In this document: one piece after another, positions 6,886 through 16,307 of the stretch | Position numbering within the stretch: the stretch's first letter is position 1 | Layout: each line of letters starts with the position of its first letter | NCBI RefSeq assembly: GCF_000425025.1 | Contig: NZ_AUKZ01000018.1 | Coordinates: 1 to 35,820 of the forward strand | Direction: 5' to 3' | DNA: 35,820 nucleotides | Source: Streptococcus castoreus DSM 17536 | Lineage (GTDB): Bacteria > Bacillota > Bacilli > Lactobacillales > Streptococcaceae | Notes under the pieces: model-generated | Told to the model about the DNA's origin: nothing | The model's database searches: none | Seen by the model: the letters and a program-made list of their open reading frames with translations, nothing else | Translations under genes and position numbers: made by a program

Positions 6886-8939
6886 TAAATACCTCCGTTT
6901 CCGTCAAAAATAATATCTGGGTTTTCCGCCCAGTTCAAAACTAAATCAGCACTATTACCATCCACAACCTCTTTATAAGTCATCTCAAGCGCTAATTCCT
7001 GTGTGTCTGACGCGTTTAAATCTACTTGCTTAGATTTATACCAATCGCCAGTTAAAACAGCCGTGTAGCTCAAAGGATAAACGCTGATGACCTCTTTATC
7101 TTTAGTCAGGTCAAAGGTCTGCGGCTCCATTTTGGCTTTGGTTGGGGTCAGTACCAGTTTAACTCCTTTGTTGTTAGCCTGTGTCAGCGTGATAGCCACT
7201 TTTTTGAGTAGTTCGCACGTTTGACTAAAGCTAATCGTGTAGGTCTCGCCACGCCTGAAGCCACCATCGTTGGCCTCGACCTCGATATAGTCCTGATCAT
7301 AGGTTTTTACACGATTAGGGTCGCCAACCAATAAATTTTTGTTGTAGCGGGTCTTACCGTCTGTCCCGATGATTTCGGCAGTTAAACGATATTCTTCGCT
7401 TGTCTCGCTGACCTTGTTTTTTAAGTCATCAAAGCTTTGTTTAATCGATGGGATGTCATCAACCTTGATAGCCTCTGTGATTTTCTTGATGGCTTCTTCT
7501 GGCAAAGCTAGGTTTTTCAGGGTGTCTCTAAACTCTTCAAGCTCTTTGTCAGTACGTTCATCAACTTCTTTGATTTGTTCTTTTAAGGTGTTAAATTGCA
7601 AGCCTTCTTGCTCAACCTTCTTTTTAAAATTATCAAATTCAAGGTTAACTTTGCGCCAATTGTCTTCCATCTCCTTTTTGCCAGTCTCGATGCGTTTTTC
7701 GATGTCTTGCAAAAATTCCTGAAAATTTACACCAAGGCCTGTGATGGTCTCCAAGGATTCATCTATCATGTTTTGGACAGCCTCTTTGCGAGATCGTGAC
7801 TCACGATTTTGGACGACGCTGTAATCACCGAGTGTTACGACTGACCTGTTAAAATTTAGCTTGTCAATATCAATCGCATCAACCCGAGTTTCAAAGGCAA
7901 TTTTTACCTCATCATAGATAATGGCTACTGAGTCGCCTTTCCACGTCTCAGGACCAATATCTAGTATCTCTGCTTTGTAGATTCTAACAGGAATTGACAA
8001 GCGTTGCAGCTCTTCCCAAGTGGCTTTTAATAATTCGGCTTTATCCTCGATTTCCTCATTGACAAAGACACCCCAGCGGTGCTTTAACTCGCCGTTTTGT
8101 GACAAGCCGTATTCTTCTCTGGCACTATCTAGTGCCACAAAGTTTTGACCAGCTGGTTTGTCTATCGGGTCGCCTTTTTCGACTGACCAAACAATGTCAG
8201 TAAATTCAATTCTTCGACCGTAGCCTTGCCGCCTTTCTTCCTGTGGCAAGTGTCCTTCGACATCTTTAGACTCCGCTTCTTCGTGTTGGATTTCCTCGCC
8301 TTTGCCTCTGCCAATCAGACAAGTCACAATGTCATCTGTTGATTCCTCGTAGACGACTTTTAGCAGGTTGTTGCCATGTTCAAATTGCTTACCAGTTGGC
8401 TTTCCAAAACGCTTTTTGAGATCGATATATCGACTAGTGATTTTGTTATTAATAAAGGTGTACCTGACATTAAACTCGCAGTTAAAAGCTTCTACAACCT
8501 TAATCAGAGCCGCTCGTGGACTGATGTAGTAATAACTAAGTGTTCTAGCCTCAGAAATGCCCTCAACTTTACCAACCTGATAACCAGTGCCTTCTAAGGC
8601 ACCATCAATACAAGCATCTGCGGACGATTGCCTAAATCGCTTGTCTTTGATAATGGCAATGGTGTCAAGGTCACTCTCAGCTTTGTCTAAGCCTTTGTAA
8701 AATTTACTATCTTCTAGGTTATAATCAATAACTTTAAAAAGTTTGAAGACCTCTCTTTCCTCGTCTGGGACTTTGTGGAAAAATCCAAAGTAAACAAAAG
8801 GCTCAATGTCATAGTCAATTGGCATTTCAAAACTAGCTTGGTCCCAATCATTGTTTTTAACCTTAAAATGCCACGATAGCAAGTCCTGATGGCCAACGGT
8901 ATCAATTAATTGCTCCAGCTTATCAAAGAGATAAATCAT
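6885..8939 (-). CDS. Tail-tip protein / prophage endopeptidase tail family (Tal)
   Basis: The 684-residue protein has the gp27/Tal-like N-terminal region (about 1-390) that forms the ring at the tail tip, then a charged coiled coil (about 395-510), then a beta-rich C-terminal domain (about 530-684). Position immediately after Dit and before the fibre is diagnostic. Family members link the distal tail to the receptor-binding proteins and may carry wall hydrolase activity; I see no clear hydrolase motif here. Its ATG overlaps the Dit stop. Confidence 0.85.
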   Translation of the reverse strand: MIYLFDKLEQLIDTVGHQDLLSWHFKVKNNDWDQASFEMPIDYDIEPFVYFGFFHKVPDEEREVFKLFKVIDYNLEDSKFYKGLDKAESDLDTIAIIKDKRFRQSSADACIDGALEGTGYQVGKVEGISEARTLSYYYISPRAALIKVVEAFNCEFNVRYTFINNKITSRYIDLKKRFGKPTGKQFEHGNNLLKVVYEESTDDIVTCLIGRGKGEEIQHEEAESKDVEGHLPQEERRQGYGRRIEFTDIVWSVEKGDPIDKPAGQNFVALDSAREEYGLSQNGELKHRWGVFVNEEIEDKAELLKATWEELQRLSIPVRIYKAEILDIGPETWKGDSVAIIYDEVKIAFETRVDAIDIDKLNFNRSVVTLGDYSVVQNRESRSRKEAVQNMIDESLETITGLGVNFQEFLQDIEKRIETGKKEMEDNWRKVNLEFDNFKKKVEQEGLQFNTLKEQIKEVDERTDKELEEFRDTLKNLALPEEAIKKITEAIKVDDIPSIKQSFDDLKNKVSETSEEYRLTAEIIGTDGKTRYNKNLLVGDPNRVKTYDQDYIEVEANDGGFRRGETYTISFSQTCELLKKVAITLTQANNKGVKLVLTPTKAKMEPQTFDLTKDKEVISVYPLSYTAVLTGDWYKSKQVDLNASDTQELALEMTYKEVVDGNSADLVLNWAENPDIIFDGNGGI

Positions 8940-9706
8940 AGATAAACCTCCCTAAAATCAGCTGTAATCGTGGCATTGTCACACTGCAAAGTATTTTTAC
9001 CAGGTAGTAGCTCAAAATAGCGACTGTTAACCATATCTAAATCGCCAAGGATGTTGCGGCCGTTCTGGGTAATTTTACCTGTGGCCATATCAATCTTGAT
9101 TTCGTCAATGGTATAAGTACCAGTCAATCTGATATACTTCTGGCTTTCGACATGTAGCAGCCTGATTTCTTTTGTTGGTGATGATAGATTGAGGGTAATG
9201 ATAGGTTTTGTTGATACTTGACCTTTATAATTAATGACATTCCCTTTTAAAGATGTTATGTCTTTAAATTTGTAAGGGTCATAACAAATAATTTCGATTT
9301 CAATGATGGCTTCACAACGCTTTTCTTTGAGATCAGGAAACTTTTTTAATTGACCTAAGTAATAACAACCATCATCATCACTAAATTCAAATTTTGTAAC
9401 TTTTGCTTTGACTAACAACGCATGCAGATTACTAGCTATCTGTCCAAAGCTAGTAACATCCTTTGCTTTTAGATATACCATCCAAGTAAGCGGCAAGTTA
9501 TCCTTAGTTTTCTGATGGTAATAGGCCCCTTGCCTACCCATGACTTCAGTAACTTGATGATTGTATTCACCTGCATGCCTTCCCTCAATTTTGATTGTTT
9601 TAAAAGAAGCAGAGTCGCTTTTTAAAACATCTTCTAGCAACTGGCCATTGACTGTTGTTGTCAGCGGCAAAAATGTGAGTTTGCCATCGACTATTTTTCT
9701 AAACAT
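8936..9706 (-). CDS. Distal tail protein (Dit)
   Basis: This 256-residue protein is the size of siphophage Dit proteins and lies between tape measure and Tal. The region around residues 85-135 includes the ICYDPYKFK segment typical of the Sipho_tail family. It forms the hexameric hub joining tail tube and baseplate. I chose ATG at 9706, 5 bases after GGAG, over GTG at 9709, which is too close to the ribosome site. Confidence 0.85.
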   Translation of the reverse strand: MFRKIVDGKLTFLPLTTTVNGQLLEDVLKSDSASFKTIKIEGRHAGEYNHQVTEVMGRQGAYYHQKTKDNLPLTWMVYLKAKDVTSFGQIASNLHALLVKAKVTKFEFSDDDGCYYLGQLKKFPDLKEKRCEAIIEIEIICYDPYKFKDITSLKGNVINYKGQVSTKPIITLNLSSPTKEIRLLHVESQKYIRLTGTYTIDEIKIDMATGKITQNGRNILGDLDMVNSRYFELLPGKNTLQCDNATITADFREVYL

Positions 9707-9718
9707 CACTGCTCCTCT

Positions 9719-12700
9719 CTAAAAACTAGACGATTTTAAGCGCAGCGCTTCGTCTTTACGCTGTAACTCTGATATTTTATCTTTGAGTTGTACAAGAGTC
9801 ATATTACCAAGCATAACCGTTAAATCGATGATCTGGTCTTTATCCTTATTGCCTTTTACGAGCTCTATAAGCTGCTTTAGTAAAGATACTATTTCAGCAT
9901 TATCAATTGTGATGTTGTTTTTGTTAATCGACTGATTACCTGCTGACAACTCTTTAATAAACCGAGATTCAGATGAAATACCAACACCGTGAGCATATTT
10001 GGGAATGCCCCTAGAAAGCATCAAATCTCTTGTTTTACTAGCACGCAAAACTTTTGAACCTTTTGGCAATGGTAAAACAACATCTCTACCTTCAGGAATA
10101 AATGATTCACCAGTTGGTAAGGTAACCAACTCCTTGTATAGTGGCCCTTTTTGGTCATTGACCATGGCTAATCCACCAGGGTGGAAATCAGTTCCTTTTT
10201 CATGTCCAAAAATTTTACGGACAAACGTGGTAATAGTTGTTGTAACACTCGTAGGAATGCTAGCTAATGACCACTTTACGCTTTGAGCGACACTGCTAGC
10301 ATTATCTTGAGCTCTAATAACAGCTGGGCTATTTTGTTTAGGACTGTTAACGCTGGCATGTGCTTGCGCCACAGTTGGTCCCGTTTTATCCTCTGCCTCA
10401 ATTGGACGTGGAGGTCCTGCCACAACGCTATCGAGATTTTGTTTTGCTGTAGCTACTGGTAGCGGAGTTCCATCGATAGCTGTAATTTCTTTACTTACCG
10501 CTGGAAGATTATTCCAGTTTTCTAGCATTTTTTTAGCAGTACCAGCTTTATTAACAAAATCTTCATTTTTAAGAGCAAGCTCTTTTTGTTTTGGTGTTAA
10601 TTGATTCCAAATTTCCAGTAAGTTTTTACTTTCGTAAATTTTGGCCAGTCCCTCATCATTTGTAAAGACCAGTTTCTTCTCTTCTGGGGTCATTTTTTGC
10701 CAATCACCATTTGCGATCAATGCTTCTGCGATTTTGACTCTAGCATTTGACTCTAAGTTAGCATGCTTAAGCATAAACTTGAGCTGGTTCCAACCTTCCT
10801 CTGATTGAGAGGCTTTTATTACCTCATCAATAGCATTAGACTTAACCTGAGCTTTCTTCTCGTCAAAGGTTAGCGATGTCCACAGTGCATTAGCTTCCTT
10901 AGTCTCTTTAGACATATTTGCTGTTGATTTTGCTAACAAATCCAGATTAGCACCACCTTTTTTGGCGGCTGCATCCACCTTATTAGCCAGCTCATCATAA
11001 GACAGACCAACTTCTCGCAAGAATTTTTTAGCCCGTTGACTATTTTCCTGGATATTTGTTGTCCAGTCTTTTAGTCTAGCTTTTTGCCTAAAGTCACGAG
11101 CTTCAGCAGCTTGAGCATATTTTTCAGCTAAAGCATTCATGGTGGCTTCATGCTCATTTTTAAGAGTTTTCATTCGACCGTTATAGTCTTCTTGGCTAAT
11201 AGCCTCTTTATCAAGAGCTTCTTTGAGAGATTTAGCCTTAGAATCGTATAATTTTTTCTCTTCTGAGATAGCTTTTTCCAGGGCTGTCATCGTTTTTTTG
11301 AGCTGAGTCTCATTTAATGTTGTCACATCATTGTTAAAGGCTTTCATCACTGATAAAGCCTGCTTATTAGATAAACCCATAAGCTCTAGTTTTGCTCTAA
11401 CCAACTCTTTTTGAGCATTTTCAACAATAGTTCGTTCCTCAGCAGTCAATCGTTTTACGTTGCCATTATGACGATTATAGATAGTATTGATTTCATCAAC
11501 CATCAATCTAGCATTCTCAACTACTCGATTATTATGCTCTTTACCTTTAGCTACCTGTTCAGCAGTAAGCCCTATCTTATTACCAAGCTCCTCCATTCGT
11601 TGGTTAGCTTTTGTTAACTCATTTTCTAGATCACCTAATAAGCCCTTGAAACTATCTTTTACCCTTTGGATGGCAGGAGAACCTATAGCATCAAATCTAA
11701 TCATTGATTCTGTGCTCTCATCTACTTTATTTTTAAAGCTGTCCAAGGCTTGACGAGTATTGCCAGTTAAAGTGGTTCCCCACTCCTCCGACTTCTCTCT
11801 AGCTTTATCTTTAGCATGATTTAAAGCTAGTAAGACACCTGTCAAAGCGACAGTCCCACCAATCAACAAACCAATTGGATTTGACAGTAGATTGATAGTT
11901 GATGTTAGACTGCCAAATTTTGTACTAGCCCCACCAGCAGCTGTTCCCGATGCTTCAACTGCACTCTCAAGTGCTTTTAGTGCCGCAGCGCCTTTTCTAG
12001 CACCAGCAAGCTTACCAATCCATTCGACAAGTTTACCGACACCAGAACTTGTTTTACCGATTATGCGTAAAAATGGCGATGCTGCAGCAGTCCCTGCTAC
12101 AAGATAAGCGATAAATCTCTTAGTCTCTGGGTTTGCATTTGAGTATGCTTTAGCTAGGTCTCCAATCGTTTTAAAGAGTGGCTCTAAAGCATCTAGTGCA
12201 TTTGACGCAGCTTCCATCAGAGGACCACCAATCTCAATAGCAATGTCATTGATTTTATTCTTAACAATTTTTAGTTTGCTTTGGAAAGTTTCATAGCGTT
12301 TGCTTGCTTCGTTTGTTAAAGCCGTATTTTCTTTCCAGGCTGTATTTGATACATCAATGGCTTTTCCGAGTGTTTCAGAAGCTAATCCAAGAGATTTAAG
12401 CATATTAGATTGACGGACGCCGCTGAGCCCCAACTCATCTAGTACTTTTGTGGCGCTTTCGCCTTTTTTATCTAATTGTCCAAGACCTTTAATAAACTCC
12501 TGCAAAGCGACGATTGGCTTTTCTTTCCATGCCTTAGCAAAATCTTTTGATGACATATTGGCAATTTGAGCAAATTTGGTTAAATCTTCTCCACCATTAA
12601 TGACAGCTGTCTCAATGGCTGATAGTGTTTGAGTCATGGCTGTACCACCAGCTTCTGCTTCAATACCAACGCTTGACATAGCTGCCGCCAACGCTAACAT

Positions 12701-13651
12701 TTCTTGGTTAGTTAAGCCAGCAAGTTTACCAGATGCTGCAATGCGGTTTGTCATCGCAACAATATCTCTTTCAGTTGTCGCAAAATTATTACCTAAAGCG
12801 ACAACAGAACTACCAAATCTAGAGTATTCCTTGGATGTTAACCCTGTGATATTTGCGATTTTCGCAATAGATGATGCAGCTTCTTCAGCGCTTAGATTTG
12901 TTGATTGTCCCATGTCAATCATGACACGAGTAAATCCTAAGACATCTTTTGTTTTGATACCTAATTGTCCAGCAGCCTCTGCAACAGCTGATATTTCCGT
13001 TGTTGATGCTGGGATTTCTTTAGCCATTTTTCTAATGCCATTAGATAACCTTTCGTAAGAATAGGTTACTCTTCCATTGGCATCTCTAACTTCATCCACC
13101 GTCTTTTTGACACCGGTAAACGCAGTGTCAAAATCGCTAGCAGCTTTAATACTGAGTAGAGCCCCCGCTCCAAATCCTGCGCTAATCCATTTAGTTTTAT
13201 CTGCGAGTGTTTGTAATTTTTGGCCAAAAACATCAATCTGCTTGCCACTACGTTGTAAAAAACCAGTAAAGCCTGTCTGACCAGACGCTTCTTGAAACGC
13301 TTTTGAAACATTTCCTAGCTGAGCTTCTAGTTGAGCTAGCTTGGCATTTTCTCGCTCAATTTGCACGGCAGAAGCTTCCCATTTATCTGTTCCAGGATCC
13401 AGTTCGTCGAAATCAGCTTTTAAATTAGTCAATACTTTTTTTTGAGCATTGATAGCTTGAGTTAGCGTCTTGTACTTCGCCTGTAAGAGTCCAACATTCT
13501 TGCCATTGCTTTTCAACGCTGAGTCAAGAGCTCTAGCCTCTGCTTTGAAATAGTTAACAGCCCTTTTAGTACTCTGTAGTTTTGGATCAAATTTTGATGT
13601 ATCAAGACCCAATTCAATAAACATGCTTCCTAACGGTGTTCCTGTTCCCAT
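9719..13651 (-). CDS. Tail tape measure protein
   Basis: At 1310 residues it is by far the largest gene. The N-terminal 150 residues are helical (DLDTSKFDPKLQSTKRAVN). Residues about 170-450 match the phage-related tape measure core (DFDTAFTGVKKTVDE, SAVAEAAGQLGIKTKDVLGF). Hydrophobic stretches occur near 500-620 (for example PIGLLIGGTVALTGVLLALN), and repeated WKMTPEEKK / LTPKQKELALK-type motifs occur near 940-1060. The last 150 residues contain a GHEKGTDFHPGGLAMVNDQ segment typical of this family's C-terminus. It sets tail length and may enter the host envelope. ATG at 13651 follows GGAGG; an upstream TTG is unlikely. Confidence 0.95.
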   Translation of the reverse strand: MGTGTPLGSMFIELGLDTSKFDPKLQSTKRAVNYFKAEARALDSALKSNGKNVGLLQAKYKTLTQAINAQKKVLTNLKADFDELDPGTDKWEASAVQIERENAKLAQLEAQLGNVSKAFQEASGQTGFTGFLQRSGKQIDVFGQKLQTLADKTKWISAGFGAGALLSIKAASDFDTAFTGVKKTVDEVRDANGRVTYSYERLSNGIRKMAKEIPASTTEISAVAEAAGQLGIKTKDVLGFTRVMIDMGQSTNLSAEEAASSIAKIANITGLTSKEYSRFGSSVVALGNNFATTERDIVAMTNRIAASGKLAGLTNQEMLALAAAMSSVGIEAEAGGTAMTQTLSAIETAVINGGEDLTKFAQIANMSSKDFAKAWKEKPIVALQEFIKGLGQLDKKGESATKVLDELGLSGVRQSNMLKSLGLASETLGKAIDVSNTAWKENTALTNEASKRYETFQSKLKIVKNKINDIAIEIGGPLMEAASNALDALEPLFKTIGDLAKAYSNANPETKRFIAYLVAGTAAASPFLRIIGKTSSGVGKLVEWIGKLAGARKGAAALKALESAVEASGTAAGGASTKFGSLTSTINLLSNPIGLLIGGTVALTGVLLALNHAKDKAREKSEEWGTTLTGNTRQALDSFKNKVDESTESMIRFDAIGSPAIQRVKDSFKGLLGDLENELTKANQRMEELGNKIGLTAEQVAKGKEHNNRVVENARLMVDEINTIYNRHNGNVKRLTAEERTIVENAQKELVRAKLELMGLSNKQALSVMKAFNNDVTTLNETQLKKTMTALEKAISEEKKLYDSKAKSLKEALDKEAISQEDYNGRMKTLKNEHEATMNALAEKYAQAAEARDFRQKARLKDWTTNIQENSQRAKKFLREVGLSYDELANKVDAAAKKGGANLDLLAKSTANMSKETKEANALWTSLTFDEKKAQVKSNAIDEVIKASQSEEGWNQLKFMLKHANLESNARVKIAEALIANGDWQKMTPEEKKLVFTNDEGLAKIYESKNLLEIWNQLTPKQKELALKNEDFVNKAGTAKKMLENWNNLPAVSKEITAIDGTPLPVATAKQNLDSVVAGPPRPIEAEDKTGPTVAQAHASVNSPKQNSPAVIRAQDNASSVAQSVKWSLASIPTSVTTTITTFVRKIFGHEKGTDFHPGGLAMVNDQKGPLYKELVTLPTGESFIPEGRDVVLPLPKGSKVLRASKTRDLMLSRGIPKYAHGVGISSESRFIKELSAGNQSINKNNITIDNAEIVSLLKQLIELVKGNKDKDQIIDLTVMLGNMTLVQLKDKISELQRKDEALRLKSSSF

Positions 13652-13694
13652 ATTTCCTCCTTTCCTCAAAAATTAAAGGCCTCAAAAAGAGACC

Positions 13695-14179
13695 TTATCC
13701 TAACTGTCCTATAAATTCCTCTAAAGACATGACTTTTTCTTTTTTCTCTGATGCCCCTAAAACAGCTAACAAATCTTGCCAATCAGTTTCCATGACATCC
13801 TTGACAGACATGCCGAAATCAGAGCGGATAATGTCTTGAGTGAACTTATAAAATTTTTCCAAAGCCTCTTTAGGCTCTAGGCGTTTTCCTTTGGGTCATC
13901 AGGATCTCCACCAATCAATTTGACATATACATCAGCTAAAATGTTGTTGAGTTCATACATATTAAGCTTGTCATACATCATATCAACTGTTAGCCCATCA
14001 AATAGCCCAACGATAAATTCCAGCTGCCTGTCAAGTTTTGCATACTCTGGTGCGTCACTATCAGATAGCTCTTGTTGTAAAACAAGATAATCGCGATAAT
14101 CACGTACAGTTAAAGATTTACATTCTTTAACTACTTTTTCGCCAGTTTCATTTTTGATTTTGATTTCTAGGATTGCCAT
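13695..14179 (-). CDS. Tail assembly chaperone, frameshifted long form (GT-like)
   Basis: A -1 shift at CCCAAAG lets translation bypass the G stop and continue for about 61 codons (through KEALEKFYKFTQDIIRSDFG and ending EEFIGQLG) to the stop at 13695, giving about 161 residues. The extension frame has no convincing start of its own upstream and is otherwise open, and it fills the gap before the tape measure. As in lambda, the rare GT product probably binds the tape measure and recruits tail-tube subunits. The frame is seen in the sequence; the frequency of shifting is not known. Confidence 0.85.
13877..14179 (-). CDS. Tail assembly chaperone, short form (G-like)
   Basis: The 100-residue protein (MAILEIKIKNETGEKVVKEC) precedes the tape measure gene, the fixed position of lambda gpG-like tail assembly chaperones. 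It ends in an acidic GGDPDDPKENA tail. A slippery heptamer just before its stop joins it to the T-like extension described separately. It starts directly at the end of the major tail protein extension. Confidence 0.85.
   Translation of the reverse strand: MAILEIKIKNETGEKVVKECKSLTVRDYRDYLVLQQELSDSDAPEYAKLDRQLEFIVGLFDGLTVDMMYDKLNMYELNNILADVYVKLIGGDPDDPKENA
13889..13895 (-). other. Programmed -1 frameshift site CCCAAAG (G/GT)
   Basis: In the zero frame the bases read GAC-CCA-AAG-GAA, a perfect X-XXY-YYZ heptamer. Slippage gives CCC-AAA-GGA and enters the GT frame ten bases before the G stop codon. Confidence 0.85.
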
Positions 14180-14859
14180 TTACTTTTCCTTCTTATTCTT
14201 TTTTTTAAGAAATGCAGTTACTTCTTCAGTATTTAGATCAAGCCCAAAATCACCAGTCCGAGGACTAGCTGGGCTTAGCCTTTTTTTACTTTTAGAAGCT
14301 TGACCAGTTGCTGCGCATTAGTTCCTGTTCCTTCTGTCTCTTTATCAAATGCCCATCCGACGTACTGACCTTTTGATTCTCCTTCATCTCCAGGCTGAGC
14401 AGTAAAGACAAGTTTTTGGCTGTCAAGACCTTCATTTTTCTCTTCTTTAGATTTCCATTCAATGTCATCCATAGAAAATGTTCCTTTGAAAAATCCAAGA
14501 TAGGCATTTTTACCGCCAGTTGCTGGTGCTTCAAGCAAAACAGATACTTCTGGTGATTCTGTATCTTCACCAACAAAAGTTACACCTGTCGAAGATGAAC
14601 CATCTTTATATCCTAAAATTTTCTTTAGAACATCAAATGGGATGTCGATTGCTTCCGTTTCCATTTTGACATCACCTACACCGCGACGAGATGTGTAGTA
14701 GGCAATATCTGAACCAAATGTTTTAACTGGTTCTGATGCTAGTCCACTAATTTTAGCAACCTTAGTAGCACCTTTATCTTTTGTTCCTTCGATGACAAAA
14801 GAATTTGTTGAGTCATCAAGGATTGTGATTGTCATGCGTTTAAATCCAATTGCTTGCAT
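14180..14859 (-). CDS. Major tail protein, putative -1 frameshifted extended form
   Basis: The last sense codons are GTA-AAA-AAA-GGC-TAA. A -1 slip on the seven A residues (14281-14287) leads into an open frame of 33 codons (RLSPASPRTGDFGLDLN and a lysine-rich end) that terminates at 14180, exactly one base before the G start. That frame has a stop further upstream and no start codon before the junction, so it makes sense only as an extension. Frameshifted major tail and capsid proteins are known, for example in Listeria phage PSA. The extended product is an inference. Confidence 0.6.
14275..14859 (-). CDS. Major tail protein
   Basis: This 194-residue protein, located between the tail terminator and chaperone genes, has the expected size for a siphophage tail-tube subunit (phi13 family). 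The sequence includes YYTSRRGVGDVKMETEAIDI and a C-terminal GQYVGWAFDKE segment. It ends VKLLKVKKG. A poly-A slip site immediately before the stop suggests a minor extended form. The ATG at 14859 follows AAGGAG. Confidence 0.9.
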   Translation of the reverse strand: MQAIGFKRMTITILDDSTNSFVIEGTKDKGATKVAKISGLASEPVKTFGSDIAYYTSRRGVGDVKMETEAIDIPFDVLKKILGYKDGSSSTGVTFVGEDTESPEVSVLLEAPATGGKNAYLGFFKGTFSMDDIEWKSKEEKNEGLDSQKLVFTAQPGDEGESKGQYVGWAFDKETEGTGTNAQQLVKLLKVKKG

Positions 14860-14870
14860 GTATTTCTCCT

Positions 14871-15251
14871 TTAATAATCTTCGTAAATATCGCTTAAACC
14901 CCTAAAAGTTCTAGCATCTAAATATCTGCCAGTATCTCGATCAAACCTCTCAAAACCTGCATCATTTTGATAAAAACCAATCTTTTCCAGTTGTTTTTCA
15001 ATACGACGTTGCAAGTCTTTGCATTCTAATCTAGATGTGCTTTCAACCTCGATTTGATAGAGAAACTTTTTTGATAAGGCTGTGTCAGAACCAAAAGTTG
15101 ATTGTTTTGGCGCAGTTATCGGCAAAATGACAATGCTTGTCTGATCGTCTAGCAGACTTTCTGATCGTTCAAAAGATTTTATTTTGACTAACTTTAAAAC
15201 ATTGTCTGCTTTTAACAAGTCAAACACTTCTGTTAACATGTCTCTAACCAT
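14871..15251 (-). CDS. Tail terminator / DUF806-type protein
   Basis: The 126-residue protein (MVRDMLTEVFDLLKADNVLK) lies just before the major tail protein in the slot of the tail terminator. Sequence style and size match the DUF806 family. It probably caps the tail tube and joins it to the head connector. The gene overlaps its upstream neighbour by 8 bases. Confidence 0.75.
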   Translation of the reverse strand: MVRDMLTEVFDLLKADNVLKLVKIKSFERSESLLDDQTSIVILPITAPKQSTFGSDTALSKKFLYQIEVESTSRLECKDLQRRIEKQLEKIGFYQNDAGFERFDRDTGRYLDARTFRGLSDIYEDY

Positions 15252-15642
15252 CGAAACCTCTTTTCAGCTTGTCACGGATACCTCTTGGATAAATAGTTTC
15301 CAAAATATCAGAATAACGACGAATAACACCTACGCCACGTCTGTTGAATTTCCACCCGTATTCCAATTCTTGGAGGTGAACTATGTTCCAGCGTGGAGAT
15401 ACAAACCCTAATTTAACTTTAGGAATACCATCTTCTCTTCTTACACCAGAAACAACTGTACTCTCTGCGGTCTCTCCTGTCCGCTGATAGACAGAGATAG
15501 CAGATTTAAAACTAGGTTCTAGTTCTTTGCCAATTTCTTTTAGCGACTGATTAACTACCCTGTTAACTTTCGCAGGGCCTAACTTCTTTTCCATATTCGC
15601 CAGAAGTTCTTCAACACCTTTTAAATTTGCAAATCCACTCAT
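15244..15642 (-). CDS. HK97 gp10-like tail/neck protein
   Basis: The 132-residue protein contains VNRVVNQSLKEIGKELEPSF and a conserved-looking HLQELEYGWKFNRRG segment, as in HK97-gp10 family neck proteins. I place the start at ATG 15642 with GGAGGTTAGC upstream, rather than an upstream TTG. It belongs to the connector set (gp6, closure, gp10, terminator). Confidence 0.8.
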   Translation of the reverse strand: MSGFANLKGVEELLANMEKKLGPAKVNRVVNQSLKEIGKELEPSFKSAISVYQRTGETAESTVVSGVRREDGIPKVKLGFVSPRWNIVHLQELEYGWKFNRRGVGVIRRYSDILETIYPRGIRDKLKRGFDG

Positions 15643-15643
15643 G

Positions 15644-16006
15644 CTAACCTCCAGCAACAATGATTAAAAATTTTCTGTCATTAAAATCCGGTCTGACATC
15701 TATAATCCCTAACTTTCCTTTGATACGACTATCTACAATCTCTACAAAGTCAGAATTACTCGGGTGGTATTGATTTAGTGGATCACGTATTTTCAAGGTC
15801 ATCTTTGCTTTTACCTTACGCATGTTAGCAATCTCAATGTCTTTACTACTAGGGTTATAGACTTCCCCTCGTGTTTTGTAGACTAAATCTAGCTTTGTGT
15901 CACGACCGTCAAGGCTATCATCTGTCGTAGAGGTATAAAATTTAATAGCTGTTTTTAGCTCACCGTTACCAGTTTTTGCCTTTTTGATGCTTTTCCCTTT
16001 AATCAT
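15644..16006 (-). CDS. Head closure / head-tail joining protein
   Basis: This 120-residue protein has a predicted beta-barrel profile (LKTAIKFYTSTTDDSL, RGEVYNPSSKDIEIANMRKV, FLIIVAGG end) and sits between the gp6-like adaptor and gp10-like protein, the position of head closure proteins. It overlaps the adaptor stop by 8 bases. Confidence 0.75.
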   Translation of the reverse strand: MIKGKSIKKAKTGNGELKTAIKFYTSTTDDSLDGRDTKLDLVYKTRGEVYNPSSKDIEIANMRKVKAKMTLKIRDPLNQYHPSNSDFVEIVDSRIKGKLGIIDVRPDFNDRKFLIIVAGG

Positions 16007-16307
16007 GAGATGGCTCCTCGATGTCTTTATATTTGTTAGTTAAATACAATGTTTCGATTTCATCCGCATAATTTTTCTGGAATTCGTCTAAAGCGTCATA
16101 GTAAACATACCTGGCACGCTCAAAAGCTAGCTCAAGCAATTCTTCGCTAGCTTCTGTTGCGCCAGTCAAATTGGCAACAGCTTTGATGCTAGCAGAGATC
16201 ATAGATGACACATTTTTGTCTTCTTCTTCGTCACTATCAAAAATTCTCATCCTTGTTTTAAAAGCATTTAAATTTTTTTCAGTAACTTCCTGCGCATCAA
16301 TAGCCAT
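15999..16307 (-). CDS. gp6-like head-tail connector (adaptor)
   Basis: The helical, acidic 102-residue protein (MRIFDSDEEEDKNVSSMISA, LLELAFERARYVYYDALDEF) matches the Phage_gp6 adaptor type that binds beneath the portal. Its ATG overlaps the stop of the upstream 57-residue gene (TAATG). Confidence 0.8.
   Translation of the reverse strand: MAIDAQEVTEKNLNAFKTRMRIFDSDEEEDKNVSSMISASIKAVANLTGATEASEELLELAFERARYVYYDALDEFQKNYADEIETLYLTNKYKDIEEPSHD

Noticed and set aside
9999..13280. Multiple plus-strand and out-of-frame minus-strand frames inside the tape measure gene
   Set aside because: No ribosome sites, composition typical of antisense shadows, and complete overlap with a strongly supported 1310-residue gene.
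13651..13669. Upstream TTG start for the tape measure protein
   Set aside because: The extra codons are the ribosome binding site itself (AAAGGAGG), so the ATG at 13651 is the start.
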